Assembly: GCA_036897525.1 (NCBI GenBank)
Contig: JAYMTJ010000007.1
Coordinates: 1 to 64,000 of the forward strand
Reading direction: 5' to 3'
Length of the DNA: 64,000 nucleotides
From: Pelargonium x hortorum
Taxonomy: Eukaryota; Streptophyta; Magnoliopsida; Geraniales; Geraniaceae
Part shown: in pieces, positions 35,976 through 47,119 of the stretch
Numbering within the stretch: position 1 is the stretch's first letter
How the letters are laid out: every line of letters begins with the position of its first letter
The notes under the pieces: generated by a model
What the model saw: only the letters and a program-made list of their open reading frames with translations
Told to the model about the DNA's origin: nothing
Databases searched by the model: none
Translations under genes and position numbers: made by a program

Positions 35976-38900
35976 GAACATGAGGAAATATATCTATCTT
36001 AACAAGAATCTATATTACTAATATCTAGTCTAGAATACAAAGGAATACTCTATATTAATTAGTAAAGCTCCAGTACATACAAGCAACAACCCTAACAAGA
36101 GAAGGAGCATCTCTCTCGTAGGTATTATCTCTTCTCCTTAAAAGGTCTAGCTCGTATTTAGCTCCTCAGAAAAGAAGTATAGCACTGACAAACGGTATAG
36201 CTACAAAGGAAGTCAATCCGGAGTAGATGAATGGCTTTTGTGCTTCCTCTGTTTCAGTGTTTCCAATTCCTAAAAAAGCCATTTAAAGCTAAGGGAATTC
36301 CGTTAGTTTATGTTTCGAAACTCAGAAGGAAATATGCTTACTGAGTCCACTTAGAATTCTAATGACATTGACCGGTAAAGAAACGGATTCTATTTCCTTA
36401 AAGGTATAGACGGGAAAATAACATATTTTTGTTTTTGTAAGCAGTAGCTCATAGAATTTCTTGACAGTGAATGCAAGCCAAAGATAGCCCAGTCGGTTTT
36501 AATATTATATATTCCTAATTATTTCTAAGTGTAGGAAGTCACTCTCTTAATTAATTTCTTTCTTTGTTAGGACTGTCTAGCAAGCTAAGGAAAGGAGTTA
36601 AAGAATTATTCTAATCTAAAGGATTCTAAGACAGAATCTGCATTCCTGTATTCTGGGGTTTCTGTCTTTGCAAGGAGATTCTATCCAGTATCTAGCAAGC
36701 GATCTTTAGCTGGAAATAGATTCAGAATTGTAGCTATGAAGTATTCGTTGTTTTTTAGAGAACTTTCAAATCTATCTGCCAAGTTCCTGCTTTTAAGAAT
36801 AGCTTAGATAATAGAACTTTGAATCTGACCCAGCATTTTCTCTATATTCTCTAATAAGGAGTATGTTATAAGCTTCAAATCTCGGTTAATAGTATAATTA
36901 GGAGTTACTTTATTTAAATCCATTAGCGTATTTTACGGATCTCCAAATGGGATACTAGGAAGCATTTGTATAGGCAGTCCTTTTCATTTAAAACTAGAAC
37001 CTTAAAAATCCTGAATAACCTTACAAGGAAATAAATACTTGCTCAAGCCTACGCCGAGGGTATAGGACCTCTCTGAAAATTCCCCTGGTTCGGGGTTACC
37101 TAATTCTGGTAATGTTTCGTGCCTATATATCTATTGCCGCATTAAAGCTAAAAGCAAAACATGCTACTAAATCTATGCTTTCAATTGGCTATTTAAAAGA
37201 TCCCCTCTTAATTTAGTCAATTCGACCTCATTTCTTGTAAGAGCCCGACCCCACTCTCATAAGAAACTTCACAAACATAAAAATATTCTATCCCTTGATG
37301 ACTCCTTAATAAGAATCCTTGAAATAAAAAACTCTATCCATCCAGTATTTTGTCCTTTTTACTTGTAAAAGCACCCCTCTATACTATAACAGAAAGCCTT
37401 TTATAATTAAATTATACGTTTGCGTACTTCACTTTTTTTCTATTTTCAAAGAATATCGGAAAGTTTTAGAATAAGTGGAGACTTATATTTAAATAGTATA
37501 AATAAGCAGGTTATTTAAATTACTTGCCCCAATCCTGTTTTTAATTACTCCATTTCTTTGGATAAGCCTGATATGTTTTGAAGAAACAAAGGATAAATCT
37601 ATAAGAAAATCGGATGATGTGCAAAAAAAAAATGCTCTTAGCTCACTTTTTGGGTATATCAAAACAAAATCTGATTAAGATTTATTAATAAGGGTAAGGT
37701 ACTTAATTATATAAAGTTATTTACATTAAGTAAGTGCAGTATAATCCCTAAAATAGTACATAAATTAGTTTCATGCTTCAACCTTTTCTTTTTTGCAAAC
37801 TTCCAGATTAAGTATAATTTCAGGATCTCTCAAAGAATTTCCCGGGATTTGTATTTGTTGGCACTGAGAGTCTCAAGTGGCTATTACATGGTTTACGCAT
37901 TTTGTATTTGGTTTCTATCTTTGTTTGCAAGGAACATCTTTCTTTCTTTTGACCTTTGTGAGTATATTCCTATTCGACAGAGTTTATGAAGCAGAATTAC
38001 TTGTTAGTTCTTTGTACGGATAATCCTAACAGTATTTGTAGCTAGTAAAGAGACAGAAACCAGATTCCTAGGAGTTAAAGATAGATACTCTTCCGTACTA
38101 ACTATTCTTTCCGATCTAGTGTAAGTGTATAAGCTAAAGAAGAAGAGCATTCCTTAGAAGAGAGCCTATCTTAAGCCAGTAATTCTAAGAATACAGATAC
38201 TGAGTTTCCTTTGGGTTTCTTTGTAAAGCCTGGAAAGTCTTAAAGGGAATGCTATGTATTCTCTTTGTTGTGGCAGGCATTCTAAGACATAAAATAATTC
38301 TAATTCTTAAAGAGTTCTTTTGTTTAAGATAATGAAATTGAATCTATTCCAGGGTTTGGTTTCAAGGAAAAGCAAGTAACGGATTCTAGTCTAAGAATGC
38401 TCGTGCTGCTTGTATTCTTGAGAAGTTGGTATATTTCTGGAGGAGGGATTCCTGATTCTTTAGTTTAAGAGTTGAAGTTTAGGAATTTGAGCTACTTCCG
38501 CTGAGGTAAGTAAAGTAGTCAAAGGAGATTATGCCGTTGTGTGAGCTCATGGTCAAGAGGCACTTCCTATAGATTTGAGATGAAATAGTTTATTTAAGCT
38601 TATGAAAGCAAGCAAGCAAGTTCTCCAAAGTAGTGAAAGTTCTGGCTTTTTTTTCAGGATTCTTTTGTGGAGTAGGTTCTGATCGATAAGGATTTGCCTT
38701 GAGTAACTACTTCATTATTATTGTGAGTGCTTTGATCTGTCAGTCCAGTATCTCCACTAAATACTCTTGCAAGCTAGTATAAACTGGGGATGGGGATAGC
38801 TCTTCTTCGAGTCTCGGTGTATTAGTTAAAGGGATTTCAGGAGAACTAAGTAACATAAGCCGTGTCAAAGGGTATATTCTCTTGTGTCAGCTTTGGCTCA

Positions 38901-39400
38901 TGCTCGGGCATTATTGAGGGGTTATTAGGCTTCATCAAATACAAACTCATAAGATTGTAAAAAGTTAAAAAGATTAATAAAGACTTTCACTTGAGCTTGA
39001 TACTTCTCTTCCAAAGCCCTTTGATCGGAATACTTAAGTAAGGAATAATGGCTATATTCCCTATATAAAGAATGCTGACTAGAAGAACGAACTATCCATC
39101 ATTGTTCTTAAGGTTAAGGTTTGTTTTACTTTCCTTGCAATCCGCGGAGAAGAACTCATACAAGTAAACAGACTTAGCCTAGAAAAGCATTGACTGATTC
39201 TAGTCTAAGAGAAACGACAAAAGCGTATTCTTGGTCAAGCCAAGCTAGGAAGTTCTTGTAAGCAAGGTACGAAGGTTCTTCCCTTATATTACAGAGGCTG
39301 GAAGTTTATTTTCTTATAATGACTAGAGAATGAGTGGATAGGGCTCTCATCAAGTAGTAAAACACAGGTTCGGCAAGGTTAGGCAAGTTGACTTGTAAGA
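35976..39400. other. Intergenic, nothing recognised
   Basis: No open frame of 60 codons. AGCAAGCAAGCAAG near 38609 is a short tetranucleotide run. About 38.0-39.4 kb is slightly richer in G+C and G-skewed. The 16-bp word at 36578 is shared with 49.7 kb. Confidence 0.55.
36578..36593 (+). repeat. 16-bp exact dispersed repeat, member 1
   Basis: TAGCAAGCTAAGGAAA, found again at 49693-49708 in the same orientation. The flanks do not extend the match. Confidence 0.5.
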
Positions 39401-39431
39401 GTAGAGCTCATAAGACAGGTACTAAGATACG
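39401..39431 (+). repeat. Dispersed repeat GACAGGTACTAAGATACG, member 1
   Basis: GTAGAGCTCATAAGACAGGT followed by ACTAAGATACG. The first part recurs at 45691-45716 (GTAGCTGGTAAGACAGGTAC) and the last 14 bp, GGTACTAAGATACG, recur exactly at 42216-42229. Confidence 0.5.
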
Positions 39432-39603
39432 TTAAGAAAGAGGAGTATTAGCTACAAACTATAAACCGATATGCTATACCGATAGCGTGTGTATTATGGT
39501 ATTAGGTATATAGAATATCTATCCCGAGGGTTACTCCGCTTCTTCTTGAATTAGCTGTTACTCTTATTCATAGCTATATTCATACTCTTGATAGCTGTGC
39601 CCG

Positions 39604-39648
39604 TACTCTGTATCCTATGAACAATACTCCTTGTGATACCTATATTAA
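39604..39648 (+). repeat. Dispersed repeat pair, member 2 (partner at 24536)
   Basis: Partner of 24536-24580 (33 of 45 identical, no gaps). The surrounding T-rich sequence (39551-39720) translates into Leu/Ile/Val-rich, membrane-like peptide broken by TGA and TAG, but T-rich random DNA does the same. About 120 bp downstream a weak GATAAG-family box (CTTTATAGAGTATACAAAC, near 39774) keeps the order seen in the main family. Confidence 0.5.
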
Positions 39649-42215
39649 GAATCTCTAGCTTATAGTTATATATACTCTTTGTATTCCCTATCTTATTAGG
39701 AAGTGTAGGGTCGGGGTTTTATTACCTATTAGGATAGGATCATTGTTATATATACCTGCCTTATTTGTTATTACTTTATAGAGTATACAAACTTAGAGAG
39801 ATTAGTATAGCAGGAATAAAGGGCTTTCATAAAATTTCCTGCAAACAAAGGACTTTACCCAAAAAGAATTCCTTTAGTTACTCTATATTATATTCCCCAA
39901 CTTCATACCCTATTCCTTACTCTTAGGACTTTCATGCCTTGTTTTAGGTATTTGTTGTCTTATTATGGTGGGGCTCTTCCGGACTTCCGCAAGCATAACA
40001 GGTATAGAGGTTCCTGCCTGTACCTATTGAATTGAGAAGAGGTTTGCTAGTCCCGGTATTATATTTCATTTTAGAGAGTGCTCCATTACAAACTTCTAGA
40101 GCTCCCAGTCTTCGACAAGCTAGGATTTAAAGAGACTGCTAACCTTCTTAGATTATAACCAGCGACCGCTCTTTAGATTCTAATTTGATCTACATTTAAC
40201 TGAAAAAAAGGGTTGCCAAGAGTCCTCTAGTTCGTTGGACTCTGTGTCTTTAAATTCCATTGTTATAAATCTTAAAACAAAGGGTTAAAAAAATGGGGAA
40301 AGGGCTCATTACTAAATGAAACCTTCTCTAAGTTTCGATTTAATACAGGAATTGCCATTATCGGTATCAGAACAGGATCCCTTAGATTCACATTCTTAAC
40401 TTAGTAAGCCAGAACTTGTGGATTTAAAGTAAAGAAATACAGTAAAAACGCATCAATGATAATTCCCTTTCAAAGCAGCAGTCCGAAGCTATTTGTTTAA
40501 CAGAAATCGTAGAGTCTTAACTTGCTTTCATACTCTTCATGACGGACGTTCAGACCTATTTCAGATGCCTACCCTTTTTTTATGCTTTGTTTGTTATTCT
40601 TATCGACTTATTACTTACTCATAACTACACATTTCTCCAGAGCTACAACTCTCCTTGTAGCCTTGTAGCCTTCCTAGTCTTATGTGTAGACCCGTACTCC
40701 ATATCTTACTTAAAAGTGCAGAGGAAATCCTAGGTTTAGTGTGCAAAATCCCCCTTTTTTATTCTTTAACTTACTACTGAATTTGCGAACTAGAACAAAG
40801 AAATTCCTGACTTTTGTCCTCTAACAATTAAGCATTATCTAATCTAGGTTTGTAACGGGATTACCCTGCCTTTTACAATGCCCTCGTAAATCCACAAAAA
40901 AGGCACTCTTTGATTGAAACTTATCTAACAAGCTTGATTTTCCGCTTATGTTGATAGGATTGCTTTAAACTGGGATAAATAGAAATATTGAGGGGTTTTT
41001 TTACTATCTGAGTTACCCTGTAAGATAACTTACAAAAGACTCTTTAGGTCTACGAGTGGCTCTTGAAGTTTAACCTGGGCTAGGTTTTTTCCTTTTCCGA
41101 CAAAACTCTTTTACTATACTATCTCTATAAAGAAAGTAGCTCCTTTTAATTTAATCGTGGAAGCTCTCCGCTTAACCTGCTTTAGCATACTTATTTTCAG
41201 AGAGACTTTGATCTAAAATAAAAAAAGAGTTTCTTATCCTTTTAATAAATATAAAAGGCTGCTAGTTATTCTAATAAGGAATATACTGGATCTCCACTCC
41301 ATGCTTTAGTAAAGATTCATTTTGCGGGAAATCGAAATCTAATAGACATGTAAAAAAAAAAAATCGAGTGCTACTCAAAAGCCTATAACTACGAAGAATA
41401 ACCCGACATTTTGGTTTCGTTCGTACTATTGACAGACAGTGCTTGGACATAGGATTCTTAATAATTTATCTGGTTTTGATTGATTACAACAAATCCGAAG
41501 GGTCAACAGGGAGGATACTCCAGGGAAGGTTTATCTAAGTAAATATTTTGATTCTTTCAGAAATAGATGCCTCCTAATTCAATAAAATTGCCCTTATTAG
41601 ACCTGCGCCTAGTTAAAGTAAAAAAAAAAATAAGAGAGACCCCTACTAAGCTAAAAAAGATAATACAGAAAATTCGTTAATTTAATCCTTTTAATGCTGC
41701 CCAAAGCACTTTCCATTCCAAGGCAAATCCATTGTATTAAAGAATATTCACCTTGTCCCCAAGCTATGCCCTACCTTTATTTATTACTATCACTAAAAGA
41801 TGACATATAAAAGCTTCTGTAAAGGGTACCAAAAAGAAAGGAATAAAGTCTAGAATTTGACGGAGTTATCCTACCAAAGAAAGTAATGTAATGAAGAACT
41901 TTAATTTAAAAGAACTTGATCGATTAATACCTTATCTCCTAAAATAGAAAAAACTCCTAAGGAAATTGGTTCTACATTCTATTACCGGAATCCTCTTTTC
42001 TGCGGGGTTTAGTTTTAGTGTAGGGGTCTTAAGGTGCTTAAGTGAACAGTACAGTTTTCTAGTTAGGCGTCCCTATAAAAGTATTTAGTGGATACTCGAG
42101 AAATATTAAAACTAAAGTAAGTAGTTTGCTTTACTGAAAATTGCTTCAGCAAAGGCTTTATAAATCTAAAAGCGAGGGGAATATTAGTATATAATAAAGG
42201 AGTTTAGGAGATTCT

Positions 42216-42229
42216 GGTACTAAGATACG
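42216..42229 (+). repeat. Dispersed repeat, member 2
   Basis: GGTACTAAGATACG, identical to 39418-39431. It follows GGAGATTCT, another word common in this window (36.67, 52.45 and 60.51 kb among others). Confidence 0.45.
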
Positions 42230-43360
42230 GATCTCGGCTATTAGAGCTGCTCTGGGTATTTGATTATTGCTAATAAGAAAGGTACCGGTTATAGCACAGG
42301 TATCCGGGTTGTTAAGAAGAAGCTTGTGGCTATAAGGTAAATGTCCTCTGTTTTTTTTTACTTTCCAATTCCGGGAAGTATACTATAAATCTAAAGTCAA
42401 GTTAAGGAGTATCCACGCTTGCTTACCATCTTATTCTGGTAGTCCCCACCCAAAGAATATATAAATATAGAAAAGGAGTCATTACAATAACAAGAAAGAC
42501 TGGAGTTTACCGGTGTTGCTTATACTCCTGAGGAAACCCACGCTCTTGAAACTGTCCATGGAAGCAAAGTAGGAACCTTCAAAACAAAATGATAAGCGAG
42601 TGCTCTTTGAAAACTGTCTATTGAACCTAACTCCAAATCCTATTCTTTTAATCCGATAATTGAATTGTATTCCGGCTCTGGGAATCGTGGGAATTGTAGC
42701 TCTTAAGGTGGACAGTTGAAAACTCTTGAGATAGAGACATGAACATATTTCCCATAATGTTTTCTGTGGTAGGGTAGTAAGTAGCTCTTTCAACTATAAT
42801 ATAAGAAGGAAACATGCTAATAAATTACCTCTCATATAATGTTAAGTTAACTCTCTTAATGGTGCGCGTATGGGAGTATAGCAAGAACTGAATACAGATC
42901 CTTGAATCCTTACTTTGTTTGAGATCTAAGCTAGTGAATGACTGTTGAATGAGAGTAAAGGAAACCCTTTGAACTAGTCCAGGCCAAAGCGAGGAAGAGT
43001 ACTCAATTCCGATCTAAGTGTAGCTGATGGTGCAAGTGCTGCTAGCTAACTAAGCCAAGCAAGTCCCAGGTGTCTTTATCTTCCTTCTAAGCCTGCTCAA
43101 GGGAAGACTCTGGCTATACCATCACCAACAAAGCTATAAAGTTTATTAGGAGTATCCTTAGGATAGAACCTTTATGGGTAAATGAAGTTCAATTCTGTGT
43201 TTATAGAGCCTTTTCTTCCGTTTATATAGTCCGAAGTAGACACCCTTTGTATATTCAGTCCCTTTGCCCTTTGAGAGCACTTTTCCCCGTTCTGGAGATA
43301 TTCTCATCTCAGAGTTATTTTCATTTGATATAGGCATATCAGGACATTTATTTCAACAAT

Positions 43361-43375
43361 AAAAAAAAAAAAAAA
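43361..43375 (+). repeat. Poly-A tract (15)
   Basis: Fifteen A followed directly by GGGG. Confidence 0.95.
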
Positions 43376-43642
43376 GGGGATCTCAAACAGCTTAGTTTAA
43401 ATTTTAATATTAGATCTAAACACATTTGCGGGTTTGAACCGAACCTATGGGTCCTAACTGTAATGAAGAATTCTAGAGTCTTAGTAGTTGGTAGCTAAAA
43501 TTCCAAAAGCTTTAGGCTCCAGCAAGAGATGTGGGAAAAAGCCCTTGACTTCAGAATAAAATTAGGGATGCCCTATATCTTCTATTTACTTAATTCTAAG
43601 TTAGAAATTTCTTGTACACGAACCCCGAAAATTCCACTACAA

Positions 43643-43700
43643 TGCTATGAACAAGATTCGAACCTGTGATCCCAGAGTCTCATGTCGGATATATTTTACC
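43643..43700 (-). pseudogene. tRNA remnant (T-arm and partial anticodon arm)
   Basis: A full T-arm is visible on the minus strand (plus 43651-43667): stem ACAGG/CTTGT, five pairs including one G-T, enclosing the canonical loop TTCGAAT. Just 5' of it lies GAGACTCTGGGATC, which looks like an eroded anticodon arm. No acceptor partner for the 3' sequence TCATAGC occurs at the right distance, and no clean D-arm is present. The isoacceptor cannot be assigned. The most likely reading is a tRNA fossil; chance resemblance is possible. Confidence 0.3.
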
Positions 43701-44165
43701 TAAGTTTATAAACTGGATTTCATTTAGTAAGCCAAGAGAAGACTTCTACTTCATCGGGTTCTTTGTTATTTATTATCCTGCACTAAGAAAGGTATTTGCA
43801 GTTGCAAGAGAACTCCTTATAAATTTGAAAGGGGTTATCCTGGTTATTACTAGCAGGGTTACACTATAAAAGGCAGGAAAAATATGTCACGAATCCTATT
43901 GCAATGCGGAAATAAAATAAATACATAGTATTACTCTATAAGTATTCTATACTAGTTGTGATAGCTCAAATAGGTATGTATGTATGGTATGTCTTACAGT
44001 TGTTTAAGGGACCTCTTTGTTTTAGTACTAGAAATAGAAAGAAACCTTATAAAAGGGATAGTTCTCGCCCTAAAGACTGGTATCTGCTGAGAGGAAGACT
44101 CCTTCTAAGCATCCTGAAACAGATAGCTCATAAACAAGTAAGTCATAAGCAGATGTTGGTTTAAA

Positions 44166-44190
44166 ATGTATATAGAATTACTATATACAT
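44166..44190. repeat. Hairpin: 10-bp stem, 5-nt loop
   Basis: ATGTATATAG and CTATATACAT around AATTA form a perfect inverted repeat, just upstream of a GATAAG box. Confidence 0.75.
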
Positions 44191-44204
44191 AATACATAAA
44201 CCAT

Positions 44205-44232
44205 CCTCTTTACTGATAAAAGCAGAAGAGGG
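44205..44232 (+). repeat. GATAAG box with flanking inverted repeat
   Basis: CCTCTTTACTGATAAAAGCA then GAAGAGGG: the box TACTGATAAAAG sits between CCTCTT and AAGAGG arms, as at 27123-27157. It lies 15 bp downstream of the stronger hairpin at 44166-44190. Confidence 0.45.
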
Positions 44233-44520
44233 ATATAGTTTAGAGTAGAGACTAATACAACTCTTGCGGCTAAGCTCGGATTCTTATAGCAAAACTTACC
44301 TCGGTGTAGTATAAGACATTTTTTCCTTAAAGTTTAGGTGTAGCACAAACAAGTTATGAAAGACAGACCCCTAGCCTTGCTTAGGAATAAAATCGAGCTG
44401 GCTATAAAGCTTTTCACTTCTTTGAAAGTAAGGCACTTATGTTACTAAAGGGTTTAAAAAAGTCAATACGCAACCCGGAGATCGAGGGGCCCTTCCAGAA
44501 TAAAAGAAAAGCTTACTACC

Positions 44521-44536
44521 TGGGGTTATAGCCCCA
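44521..44536. repeat. Short GC hairpin
   Basis: TGGGG and CCCCA around TTATAG, a 5-bp stem with a 6-nt loop. Confidence 0.6.
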
Positions 44537-45690
44537 AAGCCTGTACGTGCTTCCCTATTTTTAGGACAAAGTAGATACCCTCTTTACTTGGAAAACCTAA
44601 ACAACGGAGATAGAAAGCTGAATGAGATACAAAATTTTCAAATCAAGGTATCCCCTAAAACTTAGAGAAGTACGTATAACAAATTGCATTAGACTTTTTT
44701 TTTTAGGGCACAGACTTAACTAACTAGAGCACTTCCAAATGCTTTTGAATTCTTTCTTCATCTTTAGTGTTATACTTGTTTGTTTATCTCCAGCTTGAGA
44801 GAGCTTTGAATGTACACTTTGTACTTTAGAGGCTCTAGGTCTGTTTCTCACTTTCAATCCAATTATACCTCATTTATAAGGTAAGGTATCCATTTTAATA
44901 TTAAGCTTCCTAGCAACTAAAATGGAGGCGCTGCTGTAGAGTAGAATCCCTTGCCTTGTAAATGTATTTAAGAACTTCTCGATTTGTAAGGTGTTGGTGT
45001 AAAGAGAGGCTCCTTCAGCTTCGAGGTTAAGCGGAAATGGTTTAGTTAAACTCACGCACAAAGCTAAAAGATCCGTACATAAGAGGATCCAAAAACTTGT
45101 TATAATACTGGTACTCCCTTTTTAATTAAGAATTCCTATTATTTTGTAACTGAAGAAAGAAGACTTACTATAAAACTTTAATTGTTCCTGGGCTATTACC
45201 TTTACTATCCCCTTCATATAATACCGGGAGTTCCCCTAAGACTTGTTCTTGGCTTTCTAAAGAGTTAATTCCTATAGTTCATAAGGTATATTCCCACGAG
45301 CTATAGAGGGCATAGCTTTAGGGAAAGGGGTGTGTGTATTAAGAAGTCAATAAGAGTACAACTAAAGGAATGCGTTTGCGATACTAAAGTAGAAAGGAGT
45401 CGTTATTACCCTTCAGGTTGTTCCAGATTCAGTTAATAAGTAACAGGGTATAATTCTTAAGAAGGGATTCCGCTACAAAGACTAAAGAAAGCTATGAGGA
45501 GTGACAGAAACAAATAAGGTAATACAAGTCCAAGTATTTATTATAGCTCATAAGACTCAAAAGATTCCGAGTATGGAGAGTGGAGAAGGAGATGCTGGTA
45601 GCTCCGAATAAGGTTCTTCACGAAAGCTATAGTTAAAGGTTGGGCTTTCGAGACTCAGAAAAAACAAGGGTCAATAAGAACCAGAAGAGT

Positions 45691-45716
45691 GTAGCTGGTA
45701 AGACAGGTACTGGCAC
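45691..45716 (+). repeat. Dispersed repeat, member 3
   Basis: GTAGCTGGTAAGACAGGTAC then TGGCAC. It shares GTAG and TAAGACAGGTACT with 39401-39422. Confidence 0.4.
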
Positions 45717-45840
45717 AAAGAGAGAGTAAGGCGCAGCTAAGAAGGTTTACACAATAGCTTATGTAGAATAATTCTTCTTTCTATCTCTTCACACCCCCTT
45801 AGGCGAAAGCTTTAGAATTCCCAGTTAAGACTTTAGCAAT

Positions 45841-45895
45841 ATCTGTTAGAACGCTTACCAATTTGATTAGCAATCAAGAGTTCAAGTCGTTTATA
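45841..45895 (+). pseudogene. tRNA remnant (anticodon arm with eroded T-arm)
   Basis: A 5-bp stem TTTGA/TCAAG (45862-45878) closes a 7-nt loop TTAGCAA with T at position 33 and nominal anticodon AGC. It is preceded by GTTAGAACGC, which resembles the 3' half of a D-arm, and followed almost at once by GAGTTCAAGTC, a T-loop word. The variable loop and the 5' half of the T stem are missing, so this cannot be a working tRNA. An AGC anticodon is unusual in organelles, so any identity (Ala or other) is a guess. Confidence 0.25.
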
Positions 45896-47107
45896 CCTTT
45901 TTATTAAAGAAATGGATTCCTTTTTCTGGTGTAGATGTCTAATCTAATTCCCCTTTTGAAAGATTTGAATTGAAACAAAATTAGGATATCCTTTTCTATT
46001 TGATCGAAAGGGCATTTCTAGTAATTGAAATCGCGGGGATTCTATGACTTTGAAAGCACCTATGTAGAAGAATTTATGAATCAAGATATTATACTTGTTT
46101 AATTAGTATAGGTGAAACGAGGATTTAGTAGGCCCTTGTTAATTTACTAGAATCCAACTTCCTCAAAACTCGGTAGAGCACAGTTTATTTGTGTAGGTAC
46201 GGTCGTAAGTTCCAAGTCCTGAAACAGAGGTAAGGCTACCTTATTCTTCTTGTAGAAGGTTTGTAGTTTAAGCGATTCTCTCGTATAGTTGGTTTCTTAA
46301 GTTCCTCGTTAGTAGCTTAGAAAGGTTTTCAGTATGAGTCTTGTTTGTTGGATCTGCTTCCTAAGTGGTGATAAAAAAAGTCAAGTTAAAGCACATCTCA
46401 TTTTAGGCGTGAGGTGAGAAAAAGGGCTACTAGTACTTTCTTTATGAAACCCCCCCCTGTAGAGTTTGAAAGGAGTCCTAGAAAGAGGTAATCATACATA
46501 TCAAAAGGTCGGTTCTAGCTTCCAGTTCCTTGATCCATGTCCTACTGAGTCTTGGTTTACACTCTATACTTTTGTCTAGCTCTGGGTATCTTTACTTACT
46601 CTCTACTCTTTTCTAAAACTCTAAACAAAGCTTGACCCATGGTTACAGGACTTTAGCTTTAATAAAAAAGTATAACTAAGACTTCCTCGTACTAAGAATA
46701 AATGGAGGGTTTCATTACTAGCCTAGCTTTCGGCATTCTTAAAAATCCTCATTAAAGTGGGATTCAAAAATATGAACTAGAACGGGGAGGGGCAATCCAG
46801 ATACTAAACTAAAAGAGTTCCTTTAGATTGGATAGACTCAAAATTTTGTAAGAAGGAAGTAAGCTGTTCTTATCTGAAAATTCTGTGACGTAAACTCTCT
46901 CAAAAGCTAAGGGTGCGTATGGTTTCTTCCTTAGCCCCTATAATTACACCTAATAAAGAAATTCCTGGCTTAATTCCTAATACAAAGCTAGAGTATCGTA
47001 TCACGCTTTTTTTCTAAAAGAATGTATTTCCCCCAAAGCTAAATAATCTCGATAAAGCTTCTGGGTTTGTAAATGTTGATTCACGGGTTATAAAGTCCCC
47101 TGTTGAA
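45896..47107. other. Intergenic, nothing recognised
   Basis: G-skewed, unassigned sequence with a run of seven C near 46448. It ends at the (GC)6 tract. Confidence 0.55.
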
Positions 47108-47119
47108 GCGCGCGCGCGC
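47108..47119 (+). repeat. (GC)6 tract
   Basis: Twelve alternating G and C bases in DNA of about 36% G+C. Alternating GC of this length can adopt Z-DNA under negative supercoiling. Confidence 0.95.

Larger units (their letters stand above)
39649..43642. other. Intergenic, nothing recognised
   Basis: Contains a hydrophobic 64-codon frame (40539-40733) and a 103-codon minus frame (42482-42793) rich in Arg, Phe and Ser. Neither has a recognisable motif or upstream signal. A12 run at 41352-41363. Confidence 0.55.
43701..45840. other. Intergenic with hairpins
   Basis: Apart from the hairpins at 44166-44190 and 44521-44536 and the box at 44205, only chance-length open frames occur (68 codons at 43958-44164). 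Confidence 0.5.

Noticed and set aside
40539-40733. Hydrophobic 64-codon frame that looks like a membrane protein
   Set aside because: T-rich random DNA translates to Leu/Phe/Ile/Ser-rich peptide, so the hydrophobic look carries little weight.
42482-42793. 103-codon minus-strand open frame (TTG start)
   Set aside because: No recognisable motif, no repeat support, chance length. Kept only as a note.
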